Notes: generated from the sequence alone by a model not told the origin. DNA of 64,000 nt from Blastochloris viridis (GCF_001402875.1 NZ_CP012946.1:2334001-2398000); one strand, 5' to 3'. Counted from the stretch's first letter, positions 24,117 to 32,460 are shown. Numbers and translations are program-made.

Positions 24117-25085
24117 ATGAAGCTGTTTCGTCATGCGTTCCTGGTCGCGCTCGGCCTGCTCGCCAGCGTGCCGGCCAAGGCCGAGGACGTCGTGCGATTG
24201 GGCAACCTGAAGTTCGCCCACTACGGCGCGGTGTCGTACATGAAGGAGATCGGCCCGAAATACGGCCTCAAGATCGAAGAGCGGGTGTTCGCGAAAGGGC
24301 TCGACATCCAGCCGGCGATCATCGCCGGCGAGATCGACATCGGCGCCAGCGCGTTGGAGGCTGCCATCGCCGGGCGCGCCGGCGGCGTGCCGATCTTTGC
24401 GGTGGCCGGCTTCGCTCGCGGCGGCGCGCGCATCGTCGCCCGACCGGGCCTCGGCATCACGTCGATCGCGGACCTCAAGGGCAAGAAGGTGGGCGTGACC
24501 CGCGGCGGCCCGCAGGAGCTGCTGCTGATCGCCGAGTTGCGCCAGCACGGCCTCACATGGTCGGACAAGCCCGGCAAGGACGTCCAGGTCCTTTACATGG
24601 TCTATCCCGACCTCAACCAGGCGCTGGCAGCGGGGAACCTCGACGTCATCTCCCAATCCGAGCCCTACGCCTCGCAGTTGCTCAACCGAAATCTCGCGAC
24701 CGAAGTAATCAAGCCCTACGATACCCCGATGGGCGAGCCGATGCGCGCGCTGGTGATGTCGGAAAAATTCTACACCGAGAAACCCGACGTCGCGCTGCGC
24801 ACGCTGATGGCGTTCGTCGAGGCTACCAGCGCCTTCATCGCCGATCCCGCGCTTGCGGAAACCTACGTCCGCACCTCGATGTTCAAGGGGCAGATCAGCG
24901 CCGAGGACTTCCGCGACGCCATGAACAATGCCGCCTTCACCTACGACCTCACGGTGGATCAGGTCGATACCGTCACCCGCATGATGCAGGAGACCGGGGT
25001 CGGCCGCATGGCCAAGCCGCCGGTCGCCGCCGAGTGGGTGAAAGTCGACCTGCTCGAAAAAGCCAAAGCGTCGTTGAAGAAGTGA
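24117..25085 (+). CDS. ABC transporter substrate-binding protein (NMT1/SsuA/TauA-like)
   Basis: 322 aa. Sec signal peptide MKLFRHAFLVALGLLASVPAKA, cleaved before EDVVRLGN. Periplasmic binding fold of the nitrate/sulfonate/taurine/thiamine-precursor class (DIQPAIIAGEIDIGASALEAAIAGRAGG, GITSIADLKGKKVGVTRGG). Strong ribosome-binding site GGGAGG. Delivers a small molecule to the adjacent permease. The ligand cannot be read; control by a DctB-type sensor suggests a carboxylate, and aromatic-acid (phthalate-like) importers of this class are known. Confidence 0.87.
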   Translation: MKLFRHAFLVALGLLASVPAKAEDVVRLGNLKFAHYGAVSYMKEIGPKYGLKIEERVFAKGLDIQPAIIAGEIDIGASALEAAIAGRAGGVPIFAVAGFARGGARIVARPGLGITSIADLKGKKVGVTRGGPQELLLIAELRQHGLTWSDKPGKDVQVLYMVYPDLNQALAAGNLDVISQSEPYASQLLNRNLATEVIKPYDTPMGEPMRALVMSEKFYTEKPDVALRTLMAFVEATSAFIADPALAETYVRTSMFKGQISAEDFRDAMNNAAFTYDLTVDQVDTVTRMMQETGVGRMAKPPVAAEWVKVDLLEKAKASLKK

Positions 25086-25093
25086 GGCCGGCG

Positions 25094-25915
25094 ATGACCC
25101 GCAACTCGCTGAAGGCCATGGCCACCGGCGCGATCGTGCCGGTGATCGGCGTGACCCTGTGGCAGATCATCGCCGCCAGCGGCCTCGTCAACCACAACCT
25201 GCTCGCCGGCCCGCTAGACGTGGTGGTGCGATGGTGGGCCTATCTCGCCCCGGCCGAACCCTACGACCCAGCCCAGTCGAGCTGGCTGGCGTGGGCGGTG
25301 TCGGGCGAACTGCTCTCCGACGCCGTCGCCAGCCTCTACCGCGTGCTGCTGGGCTTCCTGATCGGCTGCGCGCTGGCGCTGCCGCTCGGCATGCTGATGG
25401 GAGCGTCCGACCGCATCTACCGGCTGGTCAACCCGACGGTGCAGATGCTGCGGCCGATCCCGCCCATCGCCTACATTCCGGTGGCGATCCTGTGGTTCGG
25501 CCTCGGCAATCCGCCGGCGGTGTTTCTGATCACCATCGGCGCGTTCTTCCCCGTTCTCATGAACACCATCGCCGGCGTGCGCAATGTCGACGGCATCTAT
25601 GTCCGCGCCGCGCGCAACCTCGGCGCCGGTCCTTTCACCCTGTTCTGGCGGGTGATGCTGCCGGCGGCGACGCCGTACATTCTCACCGGCGCCCGCATCG
25701 GCATCGGCACCGCCTTCATCGTGGTGATCGTCGCCGAAATGATCGCGGTCAACAGCGGCCTCGGCTTTCGCATCCTGGAGGCGCGCGAGTACTTCTGGTC
25801 CGACAAGATCATCGCCGGAATGCTCACCATCGGCCTGCTCGGGCTGGCGATCGATACCGGCATGAGCCAGCTCAATGCGCGGCTGCTGCGCTGGCACCGC
25901 GGCCTTGAACACTGA
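25094..25915 (+). CDS. ABC transporter permease (SsuC/TauC-like)
   Basis: 273 aa, six predicted helices, with the BPD_transp_1 coupling loop EAA-like segment (NVDGIYVRAARNLGAGPFTLFWRVMLPAATPYILTG). Start ATG 25094, 8 nt after the binding-protein stop. A longer-than-usual periplasmic N-terminal loop (LAPAEPYDPAQSSWLAWAVSG) follows the first helix. Works with the flanking binding protein and ATPase. Confidence 0.9.
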   Translation: MTRNSLKAMATGAIVPVIGVTLWQIIAASGLVNHNLLAGPLDVVVRWWAYLAPAEPYDPAQSSWLAWAVSGELLSDAVASLYRVLLGFLIGCALALPLGMLMGASDRIYRLVNPTVQMLRPIPPIAYIPVAILWFGLGNPPAVFLITIGAFFPVLMNTIAGVRNVDGIYVRAARNLGAGPFTLFWRVMLPAATPYILTGARIGIGTAFIVVIVAEMIAVNSGLGFRILEAREYFWSDKIIAGMLTIGLLGLAIDTGMSQLNARLLRWHRGLEH

Positions 25916-25928
25916 CGGGAGGAACGAG

Positions 25929-26765
25929 ATGACCACGACCCACGCCACCCTCGCTCCCACCATCAAGTTCCCGACCACGCAGATCGTCATCGACGGCGTC
26001 GACAAGCGCTTCAGCACCTCCGGCCAGGAGGTGGTGGCGCTGCGCGGCATCGACCTGTCGATCCGAACCGGCGAGTTCATCTGCCTGCTCGGGCCGTCGG
26101 GCTGCGGCAAATCCACCCTGCTCAATGCCATCGCCGGCTTCAGCCCGCCCAGCGCCGGGCGCATCACCGTCGACGGCGTGCCGGTTCGTGAACCGGGGCC
26201 GGATCGCGGCATGGTGTTCCAGGAATACGCGCTGTTCCCGTGGATGACGGTGGCGAAGAACATCGCCTTCGGCCTGGAGATCAAGGGCGCCGACAGGGCG
26301 GACATCGAGCGGCGCACCGCCCTGTTGATGGAGAAGCTGTCGCTGTCGGATTTCCGCGACCGCTACCCCAAGGACCTCTCCGGCGGAATGCGCCAGCGCG
26401 TGGCGATCGCCCGCATCCTGGCGCTCGACTCGCCGATCCTGCTGATGGACGAGCCGTTCGGCGCGCTCGACGCCCTCACCCGCCGCACCTTGCAGGACGA
26501 GCTGCTGCGGATCTGGCAGGAGGACCGCAAGACCGTCATCTTCGTCACCCATTCGATCGAGGAGTCGATCTATCTCGCCGACCGCATCGTGGTGATGACG
26601 TACCGGCCCGGCACCATCAAGACCATTGTGCCGGTCACCCTGCCCAGGCCGCGCGACACCAGCCTCGGCGATTTCAACGAGCTGAAGCGAGAACTGTCGC
26701 GGATGGTGATGGAGGAGCAGCAGCGGTTCACCGACGACGAAATCAGGCACGCGGCGGTCGACTGA
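25929..26765 (+). CDS. ABC transporter ATPase (SsuB/TauB-like)
   Basis: 278 aa. Walker A GPSGCGKSTLLNAIAG near residues 56-71, Q-loop VFQEYALFPW, signature LSGGMRQRVAIARI, Walker B ILLMDEPFGALD, H-loop VTHSIEES. The Q-loop and MVFQEYALFPWMTV wording is typical of nitrate/sulfonate/taurine importers. Start ATG 25929 after GGGAGGAACGAG, 13 nt after the permease. Last gene of the importer operon. Confidence 0.92.
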   Translation: MTTTHATLAPTIKFPTTQIVIDGVDKRFSTSGQEVVALRGIDLSIRTGEFICLLGPSGCGKSTLLNAIAGFSPPSAGRITVDGVPVREPGPDRGMVFQEYALFPWMTVAKNIAFGLEIKGADRADIERRTALLMEKLSLSDFRDRYPKDLSGGMRQRVAIARILALDSPILLMDEPFGALDALTRRTLQDELLRIWQEDRKTVIFVTHSIEESIYLADRIVVMTYRPGTIKTIVPVTLPRPRDTSLGDFNELKRELSRMVMEEQQRFTDDEIRHAAVD

Positions 26766-26778
26766 TCCGGCCTCCGGA

Positions 26779-26895
26779 TGATCACGTCGATCCCGGAAAC
26801 AACCTCGCCGGAAAATTCCTGATCGGACCGGGATTTTCCGGCGACGGACGGCGAAACTCCGGACTGATCGGCGAGATGTCGTATCGGTTGGCCAC
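26779..26895. repeat. Family A palindromic repeat
   Basis: Modules in order: GATCCCGGAAAC, GCCGGAAAATTCC...GGGATTTTCCGGC, then GGCGAAACTCCGGACTGATC. Same orientation as 41756-41876. It lies just after the importer operon, where the GGAAAATtCC/GGgATTTTCC stem could act as a terminator or stabilising hairpin. Confidence 0.65.
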
Positions 26896-27027
26896 CGGAA
26901 GAACCGACCCGCCGGGGATGAAACCGCCGGTCGTTCCGGGCGAAGCGAAGCTGAGACTCCGAACCATGATCCGCGACGTTTCCGGCAGCGGCAGCGCGAG
27001 CGATGCCGCGCAGCTAGCGGCGATGCG

Positions 27028-27138
27028 GGCGACGGCAAGCCTCGCGGATCATGGGTCCGATCGCGCGGCTTCGCCGCTTGTCCGGGACGTCGGACGGCAC
27101 GGCGCCGTGGCGCGCAGCGTGCACGGTTTCTGTTTAGA
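27028..27138. repeat. Family B palindromic repeat
   Basis: Includes GCGGATCATGGGTCCGATCG, then GCGGCTTCGCCGC stem, TGTCCGGGACGTCGGACGGC, ACGGCGCCGTGG and the end GGTTTCTGTTTAGA. Near-identical segments in reverse orientation occur at 41626-41760 and 50992-51148. It lies between the importer operon and the 3' end of a converging GNAT gene. Confidence 0.7.
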
Positions 27139-27158
27139 CCAGCCGTCGCGCCTCGCGC

Positions 27159-28007
27159 TCAACCGAGCTCGAACGTCGTCACTCCGAACAGCCCGCCGAG
27201 GTCGGTGTCCGGCGCACGGCCGGCATACATGCGCGCGGTCTCGAACGCCGGCTCGAAACCGAGGCTTTCCACCAGCGCCACCGCCGCTGGATTGATCTGT
27301 GGCACGTCGAGGATCACCGGCTCCGGCAGCGGCGGGCCGTTGAGACCCGCCAGCAGCGCCAGGGCGCAGCCGGCATCCTCCGCATAAAGCGGGCCGACCT
27401 TGGTGCCGCGCCGGCAAGGCCGTGCCACCGCGAGGCCCGCCAGCGCGCCAGCGCGCAACGCCACCTTCGCACGGTGGCCCGGCAGCGTCAGCCAGCGCGC
27501 CAGGAAGACGTGCCGCGCGGCGGGAAAAAAGCGGCGGTCGAACGCCGCGATGCGCTCGAACGGCACTGTTGCGGCGTCGGCGATCGCGACACCCGCTGCA
27601 CGCGGCAGCGGCGGCAGCACGCCTTCGAACCGCACGTTCCGCCACGCCAGCCGAAAGCCGGACTTGCGGTAGCTGTCCTGCTGCGCCACCACGCCATCAA
27701 GGCCAACGGTGCGGCCCGCGAGCCGCGCCATGCCGGCCTGCCACACCGCTTTGCCAAAGCCCCGCCCCCGCATCGCGGGATGGGCAATGTAGAAGCCGAC
27801 AAAGCCGAAACCGTCGCCGTACCTGACCGCCGACATGCAGGCGACCGGCGTCCCGGCGTATTGCGCGAGCAGGAAGCCGCCGGGATCGGCCGGATAGAAC
27901 GCCTCGGCGTCCGCAAGGCCGGGATTCCAGCCCTCGGCGGCCGCCCAGTCGACGGCGAGGTCGAGCTCGGGCCGCTCCATCGGGCGGATGAGGATCGATG
28001 TGCCCAT
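27159..28007 (-). CDS. GNAT N-acetyltransferase with C-terminal YitH-type domain
   Basis: 282 aa from ATG 28005-28007 (MGTSILIRPMERPELDLAVD). GNAT core at residues about 5-135, with acetyl-CoA site AMRGRGFGKAVWQAGMARL (R-G-x-G-F/K form of the Q/RxxGxG/A motif). The second half (VPFERIAAFDRRFFPAARHVFLARWLTLPG...) matches the Acetyltransf_18 domain. Substrate unknown. Monocistronic; a repeat sits just after its stop. Confidence 0.83.
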   Translation of the reverse strand: MGTSILIRPMERPELDLAVDWAAAEGWNPGLADAEAFYPADPGGFLLAQYAGTPVACMSAVRYGDGFGFVGFYIAHPAMRGRGFGKAVWQAGMARLAGRTVGLDGVVAQQDSYRKSGFRLAWRNVRFEGVLPPLPRAAGVAIADAATVPFERIAAFDRRFFPAARHVFLARWLTLPGHRAKVALRAGALAGLAVARPCRRGTKVGPLYAEDAGCALALLAGLNGPPLPEPVILDVPQINPAAVALVESLGFEPAFETARMYAGRAPDTDLGGLFGVTTFELG

Positions 28008-28254
28008 GGTGGCAGTGTAGCGCGGCGACGGCGCCTTGGCACGCGCCCAGCGGCCCGCCGCCATCGCCGCGACGCTCACCGCTGCTAGCGGGCGGTTTCG
28101 AGCCGCTAGCATATCCGAACGTTCCTATATTGCATTTTCTTGATATGGTGGCCGATACTGGCCCGCCCCGCTCTCGTCACCGTTCGCTGCAACGCACAAC
28201 CGCCCTGGCGCGTCCGCCGATCCGATTGAACCGTGCGGCCGCGCCAAGCCTTCG

Positions 28255-28312
28255 AGTTATCGCATTCTCCTTCGCAGAACCGGCAACCGCTTTTGCGGAG
28301 AATGCTCCAACG
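28255..28312. repeat. Family C palindromic repeat, intergenic copy
   Basis: tcgcattctccttcgcagaa then ccggcaaccgcttttgcgga then gaatgctcc: arms GCATTCTCC/GGAGAATGC and CGCA/TGCG form a long hairpin. It closely matches part of the in-frame element in cobN. It ends within 10 nt of the ribosome-binding site of the next gene and so may lie in its leader. Confidence 0.7.
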
Positions 28313-28325
28313 GGAGTTCCCGGCT

Positions 28326-28874
28326 ATGGTTTCATCCGCCGACGTCAGCGGCTCGATCGTCCGCCTCGGGGCATCCGACGCCGACCGCTATTGCGAGCAC
28401 CTGCTGCGCCTCGACCAGGCGGCGCGCGAGCTCCGCTTCTTCGCCGAGGTGTCGGATTTCCACGTCGCCCTCCACGCCGGCGCCGCGCTGGCGGACGGCC
28501 GGATCGTCATCGGCTACGTCGTCGACGACGAGGTTCGCGGCGCCTGCGAACTGATGCTGAGCGACGAGGTCACCCGCTCGGGCGAAGGCGCGTTCAGCGT
28601 CGAGGGCTGCTGGCGGCGCCACGGCATCGGCTCCCGCCTGATGGTCGCGATGATCGACGAGGCGCGACGCAGCGACATACGCCGCATCGAGCTGTCGTGC
28701 CTGAAGTCGAACGTGCCGATGCAGTGCCTCGCCGCCGGCTTCACCGACGATCTGCGTATCGAGAACGACACCGTGCTCGCCATTCTGGAGCGCCAGGGCG
28801 TCAGCCACGAGGCCGCCGCGGGTCCCGTCGCTGCGGCGCACCCCGATCCGGCGACCGCCGGTCGGCCGCGGTGA
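28326..28874 (+). CDS. GNAT-family N-acetyltransferase
   Basis: 182 aa from ATG 28326, behind GGGAG. Acetyl-CoA motif GCWRRHGIGSRLMVAMIDEARR near residues 95-118, preceded by strand RGACELMLSD. It resembles a group of short alphaproteobacterial GNATs that often stand alone. The C-terminal tail (residues 160 onward, PVAAAHPDPATAGRPR) is low-complexity and probably disordered. Substrate unknown. Confidence 0.75.
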   Translation: MVSSADVSGSIVRLGASDADRYCEHLLRLDQAARELRFFAEVSDFHVALHAGAALADGRIVIGYVVDDEVRGACELMLSDEVTRSGEGAFSVEGCWRRHGIGSRLMVAMIDEARRSDIRRIELSCLKSNVPMQCLAAGFTDDLRIENDTVLAILERQGVSHEAAAGPVAAAHPDPATAGRPR

Positions 28875-28993
28875 CCGCGCCGGGAATCGTCCGAGCGCCG
28901 ATCTTGGAGGACGCGACAGTCTTCCGGTCGCGGAATCTTGCAGCGCACCATCCCGAACCGGCGCATTTTCCGAACTTTGCGAAACTTCGCCTT

Positions 28994-29037
28994 GCGCATA
29001 ATAGTCAAATATGAATGTGTGAATAATATAGTGTCTT
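28994..29037 (+). promoter_or_regulatory. AT-rich promoter/operator island upstream of sqr
   Basis: GCATAATAGTCAAATATGAA followed by TGTGTGAATAATATAG is strikingly AT-rich against the local background. BigR/SqrR regulators bind AT-rich dyads, so this is the best promoter/operator candidate for sqr, although it lies 370 nt from the start codon with a family A repeat in between. A second small AT patch (GTTCGAATATTTTGATG, 30747-30763) precedes the regulator gene. Confidence 0.4.
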
Positions 29038-29122
29038 GGGTGCCGACATCATCGGCCGGCCGCCCGTGACACGTACGGCCAAGCGGCGCATCGGTGCCGC
29101 TTGGGAGTTCAATTGATCGCGT

Positions 29123-29262
29123 TGGGTGGCACGACATCCCGACCGATCGAGCCGGAATTTCGTCGTTCTGTCGCCAAAAAATTCCCTTCCGATCAGGAGT
29201 TTTTCGGCGAGGCGGTTTCCACCGATCACGCCGTGATCACCCGGAAACCGCATGAGGTGGTC
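29123..29262. repeat. Family A palindromic repeat in the sqr leader
   Basis: In the orientation of the DUF1365 copy: GAGCCGGAATTTCGTCG, GTCGCCAAAAAATTCCC, GGAGTTTTTCGGCGAGGC, GGTTTCCACCGATCACG then CGTGATCACCCGGAAACCGC. Diverged but with the same module order. It lies between the AT-rich promoter island and sqr. Confidence 0.6.
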
Positions 29263-29404
29263 TCGCGCCACCCGATGGCTTGAGGCAGGAGTTGTTGCAC
29301 GCCATAATCGAACACATGCTCCAGCCGGAGCGTTGCGGACCGGGATCACAACACAAGGCGACAACGCCGACCCGGTGCCTAAAGGGAAGACTGGGAGAAA
29401 CGCG

Positions 29405-30688
29405 GTGGCAAAAATCGTCATCCTCGGCGCCGGCCTCGGCGGCGTCATCATGGCCTACGAAATGAAGGATCAGATGCGGAAGGGCGACAGCCTGACCGTC
29501 ATCACCAAGGATCCGGTCTATCATTTCGTTCCGTCGAATCCGTGGGTCGCCGTCAAATGGCGCACGCGGGAGTCGGTCGAAGTCGATCTCGCGCCGGTGT
29601 TCGCCAGGCGCGGCATCGAGTTCCGGCCGGTGCCGGCGAGCCGGGTGCACCCCGACGACAATCGCGTCGAGCTCGCCGACGGCAGCTCGGTCTCGTACGA
29701 CTTTCTGGTCATCGCCACTGGCCCGGAGCTGGCGTTCGACGAGATCGACGGGCTCGGCCCGGACGGCTACACCACGTCGATCTGTCACGTCGACCACGCC
29801 ACCGACGCGGCGGCCAAGTTCGAGGAGTTCTGCAAGAGCCCCGGCCCGATCATCACCGGCGCGGTGCAGGGCGCCTCGTGTTTCGGCCCGGCCTACGAGT
29901 TCACCTTCATCCTCGACACCGAGCTGCGCCGCCGCCGCATCCGCGACAAGGTGCCGATGACGTTCGTGACCGCCGAGCCCTATATCGGCCACCTCGGCCT
30001 CGACGGCGTCGGCGACACCAAGGGCCTGCTCGAAGGCGAGATGCGCCAGCATCACATCAAGTTCGTCACCAACTCGCGGGTCAAAAAGGTCGAGCCCGGC
30101 AAGATGACGATCGAGGAGATCGCCGATGACGGCTCGGTCAAGCGCGAGACCGAGCTGCCGTTCGCGTTCTCGATGATGCTGCCGTCCTTCCGCGGCATCT
30201 CGGCGCTGCGCGGGCTCGACGGCCTGGTCAATCCGCGCGGGTTCGTGCTGATCGACGAGCACCAGCGCAACCCGAAATATCCGAACGTGTTCGCGGTCGG
30301 CGTCTGCGTCGCCATTCCGCCGGTCGGCCAGACCCCGGTGCCCTGCGGCATCCCGAAGACCGGGTTCATGATCGAATCGATGGTGAGCGCGACCGCCTGC
30401 AACATCGGCCAGATCCTCCGCGGCGAGCAGCCGACCCACCAGGGCACGTGGAACGCCGTCTGCCTCGCCGACTTCGGCGATTCCGGCGTCGCCTTCGTCG
30501 CACAGCCGCAGATTCCGCCGCGCAACGTGAACTGGTCGTCGTCCGGCGCGTGGGTCCACAACGCCAAAATCGCGTTCGAAAAATACTTCATCCGCAAGAT
30601 GCGGCGCGGCGAAAGCGAGCCGTTCTACGAGAAGGCTATGCTCGACATCCTCGGGATCGGCAAGTTGAAACGCGCGGCTTCGGAATAG
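29405..30688 (+). CDS. sqr: Sulfide:quinone oxidoreductase, type I
   Basis: 427 aa flavoprotein that oxidises sulfide to sulfane sulfur and reduces the quinone pool at the inner face of the membrane. FAD site VILGAGLGGVIMAYEM (residues 5-20). The three redox cysteines fall at Cys127 (TSICHVDHA), Cys159 (GASCFGPAYE) and Cys353 (NAVCLADFGD), the same numbers as in the Rhodobacter capsulatus enzyme. KTGFMIESM binds quinone/FAD. GTG start 29405, 7 nt after GGGAG. The next gene encodes its likely repressor. Confidence 0.96.
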   Translation: MAKIVILGAGLGGVIMAYEMKDQMRKGDSLTVITKDPVYHFVPSNPWVAVKWRTRESVEVDLAPVFARRGIEFRPVPASRVHPDDNRVELADGSSVSYDFLVIATGPELAFDEIDGLGPDGYTTSICHVDHATDAAAKFEEFCKSPGPIITGAVQGASCFGPAYEFTFILDTELRRRRIRDKVPMTFVTAEPYIGHLGLDGVGDTKGLLEGEMRQHHIKFVTNSRVKKVEPGKMTIEEIADDGSVKRETELPFAFSMMLPSFRGISALRGLDGLVNPRGFVLIDEHQRNPKYPNVFAVGVCVAIPPVGQTPVPCGIPKTGFMIESMVSATACNIGQILRGEQPTHQGTWNAVCLADFGDSGVAFVAQPQIPPRNVNWSSSGAWVHNAKIAFEKYFIRKMRRGESEPFYEKAMLDILGIGKLKRAASE

Positions 30689-30831
30689 GCGCGGCGGCCG
30701 GCGCGCGAAATCGAAACGACGTTGGCGGGCGTTGCGTTGCGCGTTCGAATATTTTGATGTTTCGTTCGCGCCGGCACGGTCGGACGGCGCCGCGACACCG
30801 GCCAACGATTTCCACGTTTTCCGAGGATGCC

Positions 30832-31182
30832 ATGGCATCGCCCAAGCTGAAGCCGATCGTCCCCCCGCTCAACCCGGACATGATGCAGGCGAATGCCCGC
30901 GATGCCACCGCGCTTCTCAAAGCGCTGGCCCATGAATCGCGGCTCGTCATCCTGTGCCTGCTCGCCGAGGGCGAGAAGTCGGTCAGCGAACTTGAGGGGC
31001 TGCTGTCGCAGCGCCAGGCCACGGTGTCCCAGCAGCTCGCGCGGCTGCGTCTCGACGGCCTGGTGGCGACCCGGCGCGAGGGCCAGATGATCTACTACAG
31101 CCTCGCCACCGATAATGTGCGCGTGATCCTCGCCGCCCTATACGACATCTTCTGCCAGCCCAAACGCGCGCTCCGGCGCTGA
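30832..31182 (+). CDS. bigR: ArsR-family persulfide-sensing repressor (BigR/SqrR type)
   Basis: 116 aa winged-helix protein. Core ATALLKALAHESRLVILCLLAEGEKSVSELEGLL, recognition helix QRQATVSQQLARLRLDGLV, wing RREGQMIYYSL. The only cysteines are Cys42 and Cys108, exactly the disulfide/tetrasulfide-forming pair of BigR (41/107 in SqrR). It lies 143 nt after sqr on the same strand, with its own AT-rich upstream patch. It should derepress sqr when sulfide-derived persulfides cross-link the two cysteines. Confidence 0.93.
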   Translation: MASPKLKPIVPPLNPDMMQANARDATALLKALAHESRLVILCLLAEGEKSVSELEGLLSQRQATVSQQLARLRLDGLVATRREGQMIYYSLATDNVRVILAALYDIFCQPKRALRR

Positions 31183-31241
31183 GCGTCGGCCGCGTCGGCC
31201 GTTGCCCGGCCCGCCGAGGCTACCGCGCGGGACCCTGGATC

Positions 31242-31262
31242 GGCGTCCAAGGGACGCCTTTT
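31242..31262 (+). terminator. Intrinsic terminator after the sqr-bigR operon
   Basis: GGCGTCC-AAG-GGACGCC followed by TTTT: a 7-bp GC stem with a 3-nt loop and a T-run, 60 nt after the regulator stop. The remainder of the 317-nt gap to the next gene has the dyad described separately and nothing coding. Confidence 0.8.
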
Positions 31263-31428
31263 GCCTGCGCTGGATGCGCGATCGGCCGATGGCGCGGAGC
31301 CGAAGGCGGAGGGTCATCAGCCGGCGGCCGTCAGCCATCAGTATAACGCGCTATCGCGCCGCGTTCGACATCCCGCAGCGAATCTTCGCGTCCTCTCCGC
31401 GGGTGCTGGAACTCCGCTCGGCGCTATC

Positions 31429-31453
31429 GATTGTCCAAATTATTCGAACAATC
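31429..31453. promoter_or_regulatory. Dyad upstream of the DUF2177 gene
   Basis: GATTGT (31429-31434) and ACAATC (31448-31453) flank an AT-rich centre (CCAAATTATTCGA), 47 nt before the ATG. It looks like an operator at a promoter. The regulator is unknown. Confidence 0.45.
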
Positions 31454-31499
31454 TGTCAGCAGGCAGCATCCAGCTCGGCTGTACCGGAAGGGAAGCGCC

Positions 31500-31901
31500 A
31501 TGCAGTTTGGAATAGCCTATATCGCCTCGGTGGCAGCCTTTCTGATTCTTGACTTCATCTGGCTGAGCGCCACCACCTCAACGTTCTACCGGCCACAGCT
31601 CGGCGACCTCCTGTTGGAACGGCCCAATTTGACGGTGGCGGCCCTGTTTTACCTCTTCTATGTGGTCGGGGTGGTGGTGTTTGCGGTCATGCCGGCCTAC
31701 GCGGCGAAATCCTGGCTGACGGCGCTCGGGCTCGGTGCGCTGCTGGGCTTGGTCGCCTATGGCACCTACGACGTCACCAACCTTGCGACCCTCAAGGGCT
31801 GGCCGGTGATGGTCAGCGTGGTCGACCTCGCATGGGGCGTGGTGGTCACCGCAACCGCATCTGTCGCGGGCTACGTCGCGTTGCGGACGTTCGGAAATTA
31901 G
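31500..31901 (+). CDS. DUF2177 family membrane protein
   Basis: 133 aa, four predicted helices (IAYIASVAAFLILDFIWLS; LTVAALFYLFYVVGVVVFAV; WLTALGLGALLGLVAYGTYDVTNL; VDLAWGVVVTATASVAGYVAL). The LDFIWL and YGTYDVTNLATLKGWP motifs define DUF2177. ATG 31500 behind AAGGGAAG. Function unknown; in other proteobacteria the family often lies in ChrR-sigma-E-type membrane stress clusters, as here. Confidence 0.88.
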   Translation: MQFGIAYIASVAAFLILDFIWLSATTSTFYRPQLGDLLLERPNLTVAALFYLFYVVGVVVFAVMPAYAAKSWLTALGLGALLGLVAYGTYDVTNLATLKGWPVMVSVVDLAWGVVVTATASVAGYVALRTFGN

Positions 31902-31935
31902 GGCGGCGCCACCTCACGGCATCATAGCGGTCGAA

Positions 31936-31992
31936 CCCCGGACAGCGCTGCGCTCTGCGGCGCCGTGATCCGCGAGGCTCGCCGTCGCTCGA
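31936..31992. repeat. Family B repeat fragment
   Basis: CGGACAGCGCTGCGCTCTGC then GGCGCCGTGATCCGCGAGGC and TCGCCGTCGCTC match parts of the family B copies at 27028 and 50992. Truncated. Confidence 0.45.
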
Positions 31993-32085
31993 AGGCCGCG
32001 GGCATCACCCGAAAGCCGTATCATCCGGCGCCGATCCAGCCAGCTTTGCCGCACGTACCAAATCTCGACGGGGTTGGAGGAACGG

Positions 32086-32460
32086 ATGCAACTGGCATTC
32101 TGGTGTGTGCTGGCCATGGGCGTGATGCCGGTGGCGACGGTGGCGATCGCGAAGTGGCGGGGATTGGACAATCACGCCCCGCGCGACTGGGCGCAGTCGA
32201 TCGACGGCTACCGCCGTCGCGCCTACGCCGCCCACCTCAATCATTTCGAGGCGTTCCCGCTGTTCGCCGCCGCCGTGCTGGTGGCCGCGACCCAGGGCGC
32301 GCCGATGACGACGGTCAATGCGCTGGCCGCTGCCGTGGTGCTCGCCCGTGTTGCGTACACCGCGTGCTACGTGGCCGACGCCGCGACCCTGCGCTCGCTG
32401 GTGTGGGGCGCCGGCTGGGTGTTGACGCTGGCGATCTTCGTGCTTCCGGCACTCAGTTGA
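32086..32460 (+). CDS. MAPEG family membrane protein
   Basis: 124 aa with four predicted helices. Signature RGLDNHAPRDWAQSIDGYRRRAYAAHLNHFEAFPLFAAAVLVA is the conserved first part of bacterial MAPEG proteins (related to microsomal glutathione transferase), with R/N-x-x-E-A-F-P. Start at ATG 32086 behind GGAGG. Cellular role unknown; glutathione- or lipid-related redox protection is a guess that suits its neighbours. Confidence 0.87.
   Translation: MQLAFWCVLAMGVMPVATVAIAKWRGLDNHAPRDWAQSIDGYRRRAYAAHLNHFEAFPLFAAAVLVAATQGAPMTTVNALAAAVVLARVAYTACYVADAATLRSLVWGAGWVLTLAIFVLPALS

Noticed and set aside
29237..30838. A 533-codon minus-strand frame over sqr
   Set aside because: Shadow of sqr. It has no domain motifs and is rich in Arg/His/Asp as expected for an antisense GC-rich frame. 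The same applies to long antisense frames over hldE, fadB, the acyl-CoA dehydrogenase and metE.
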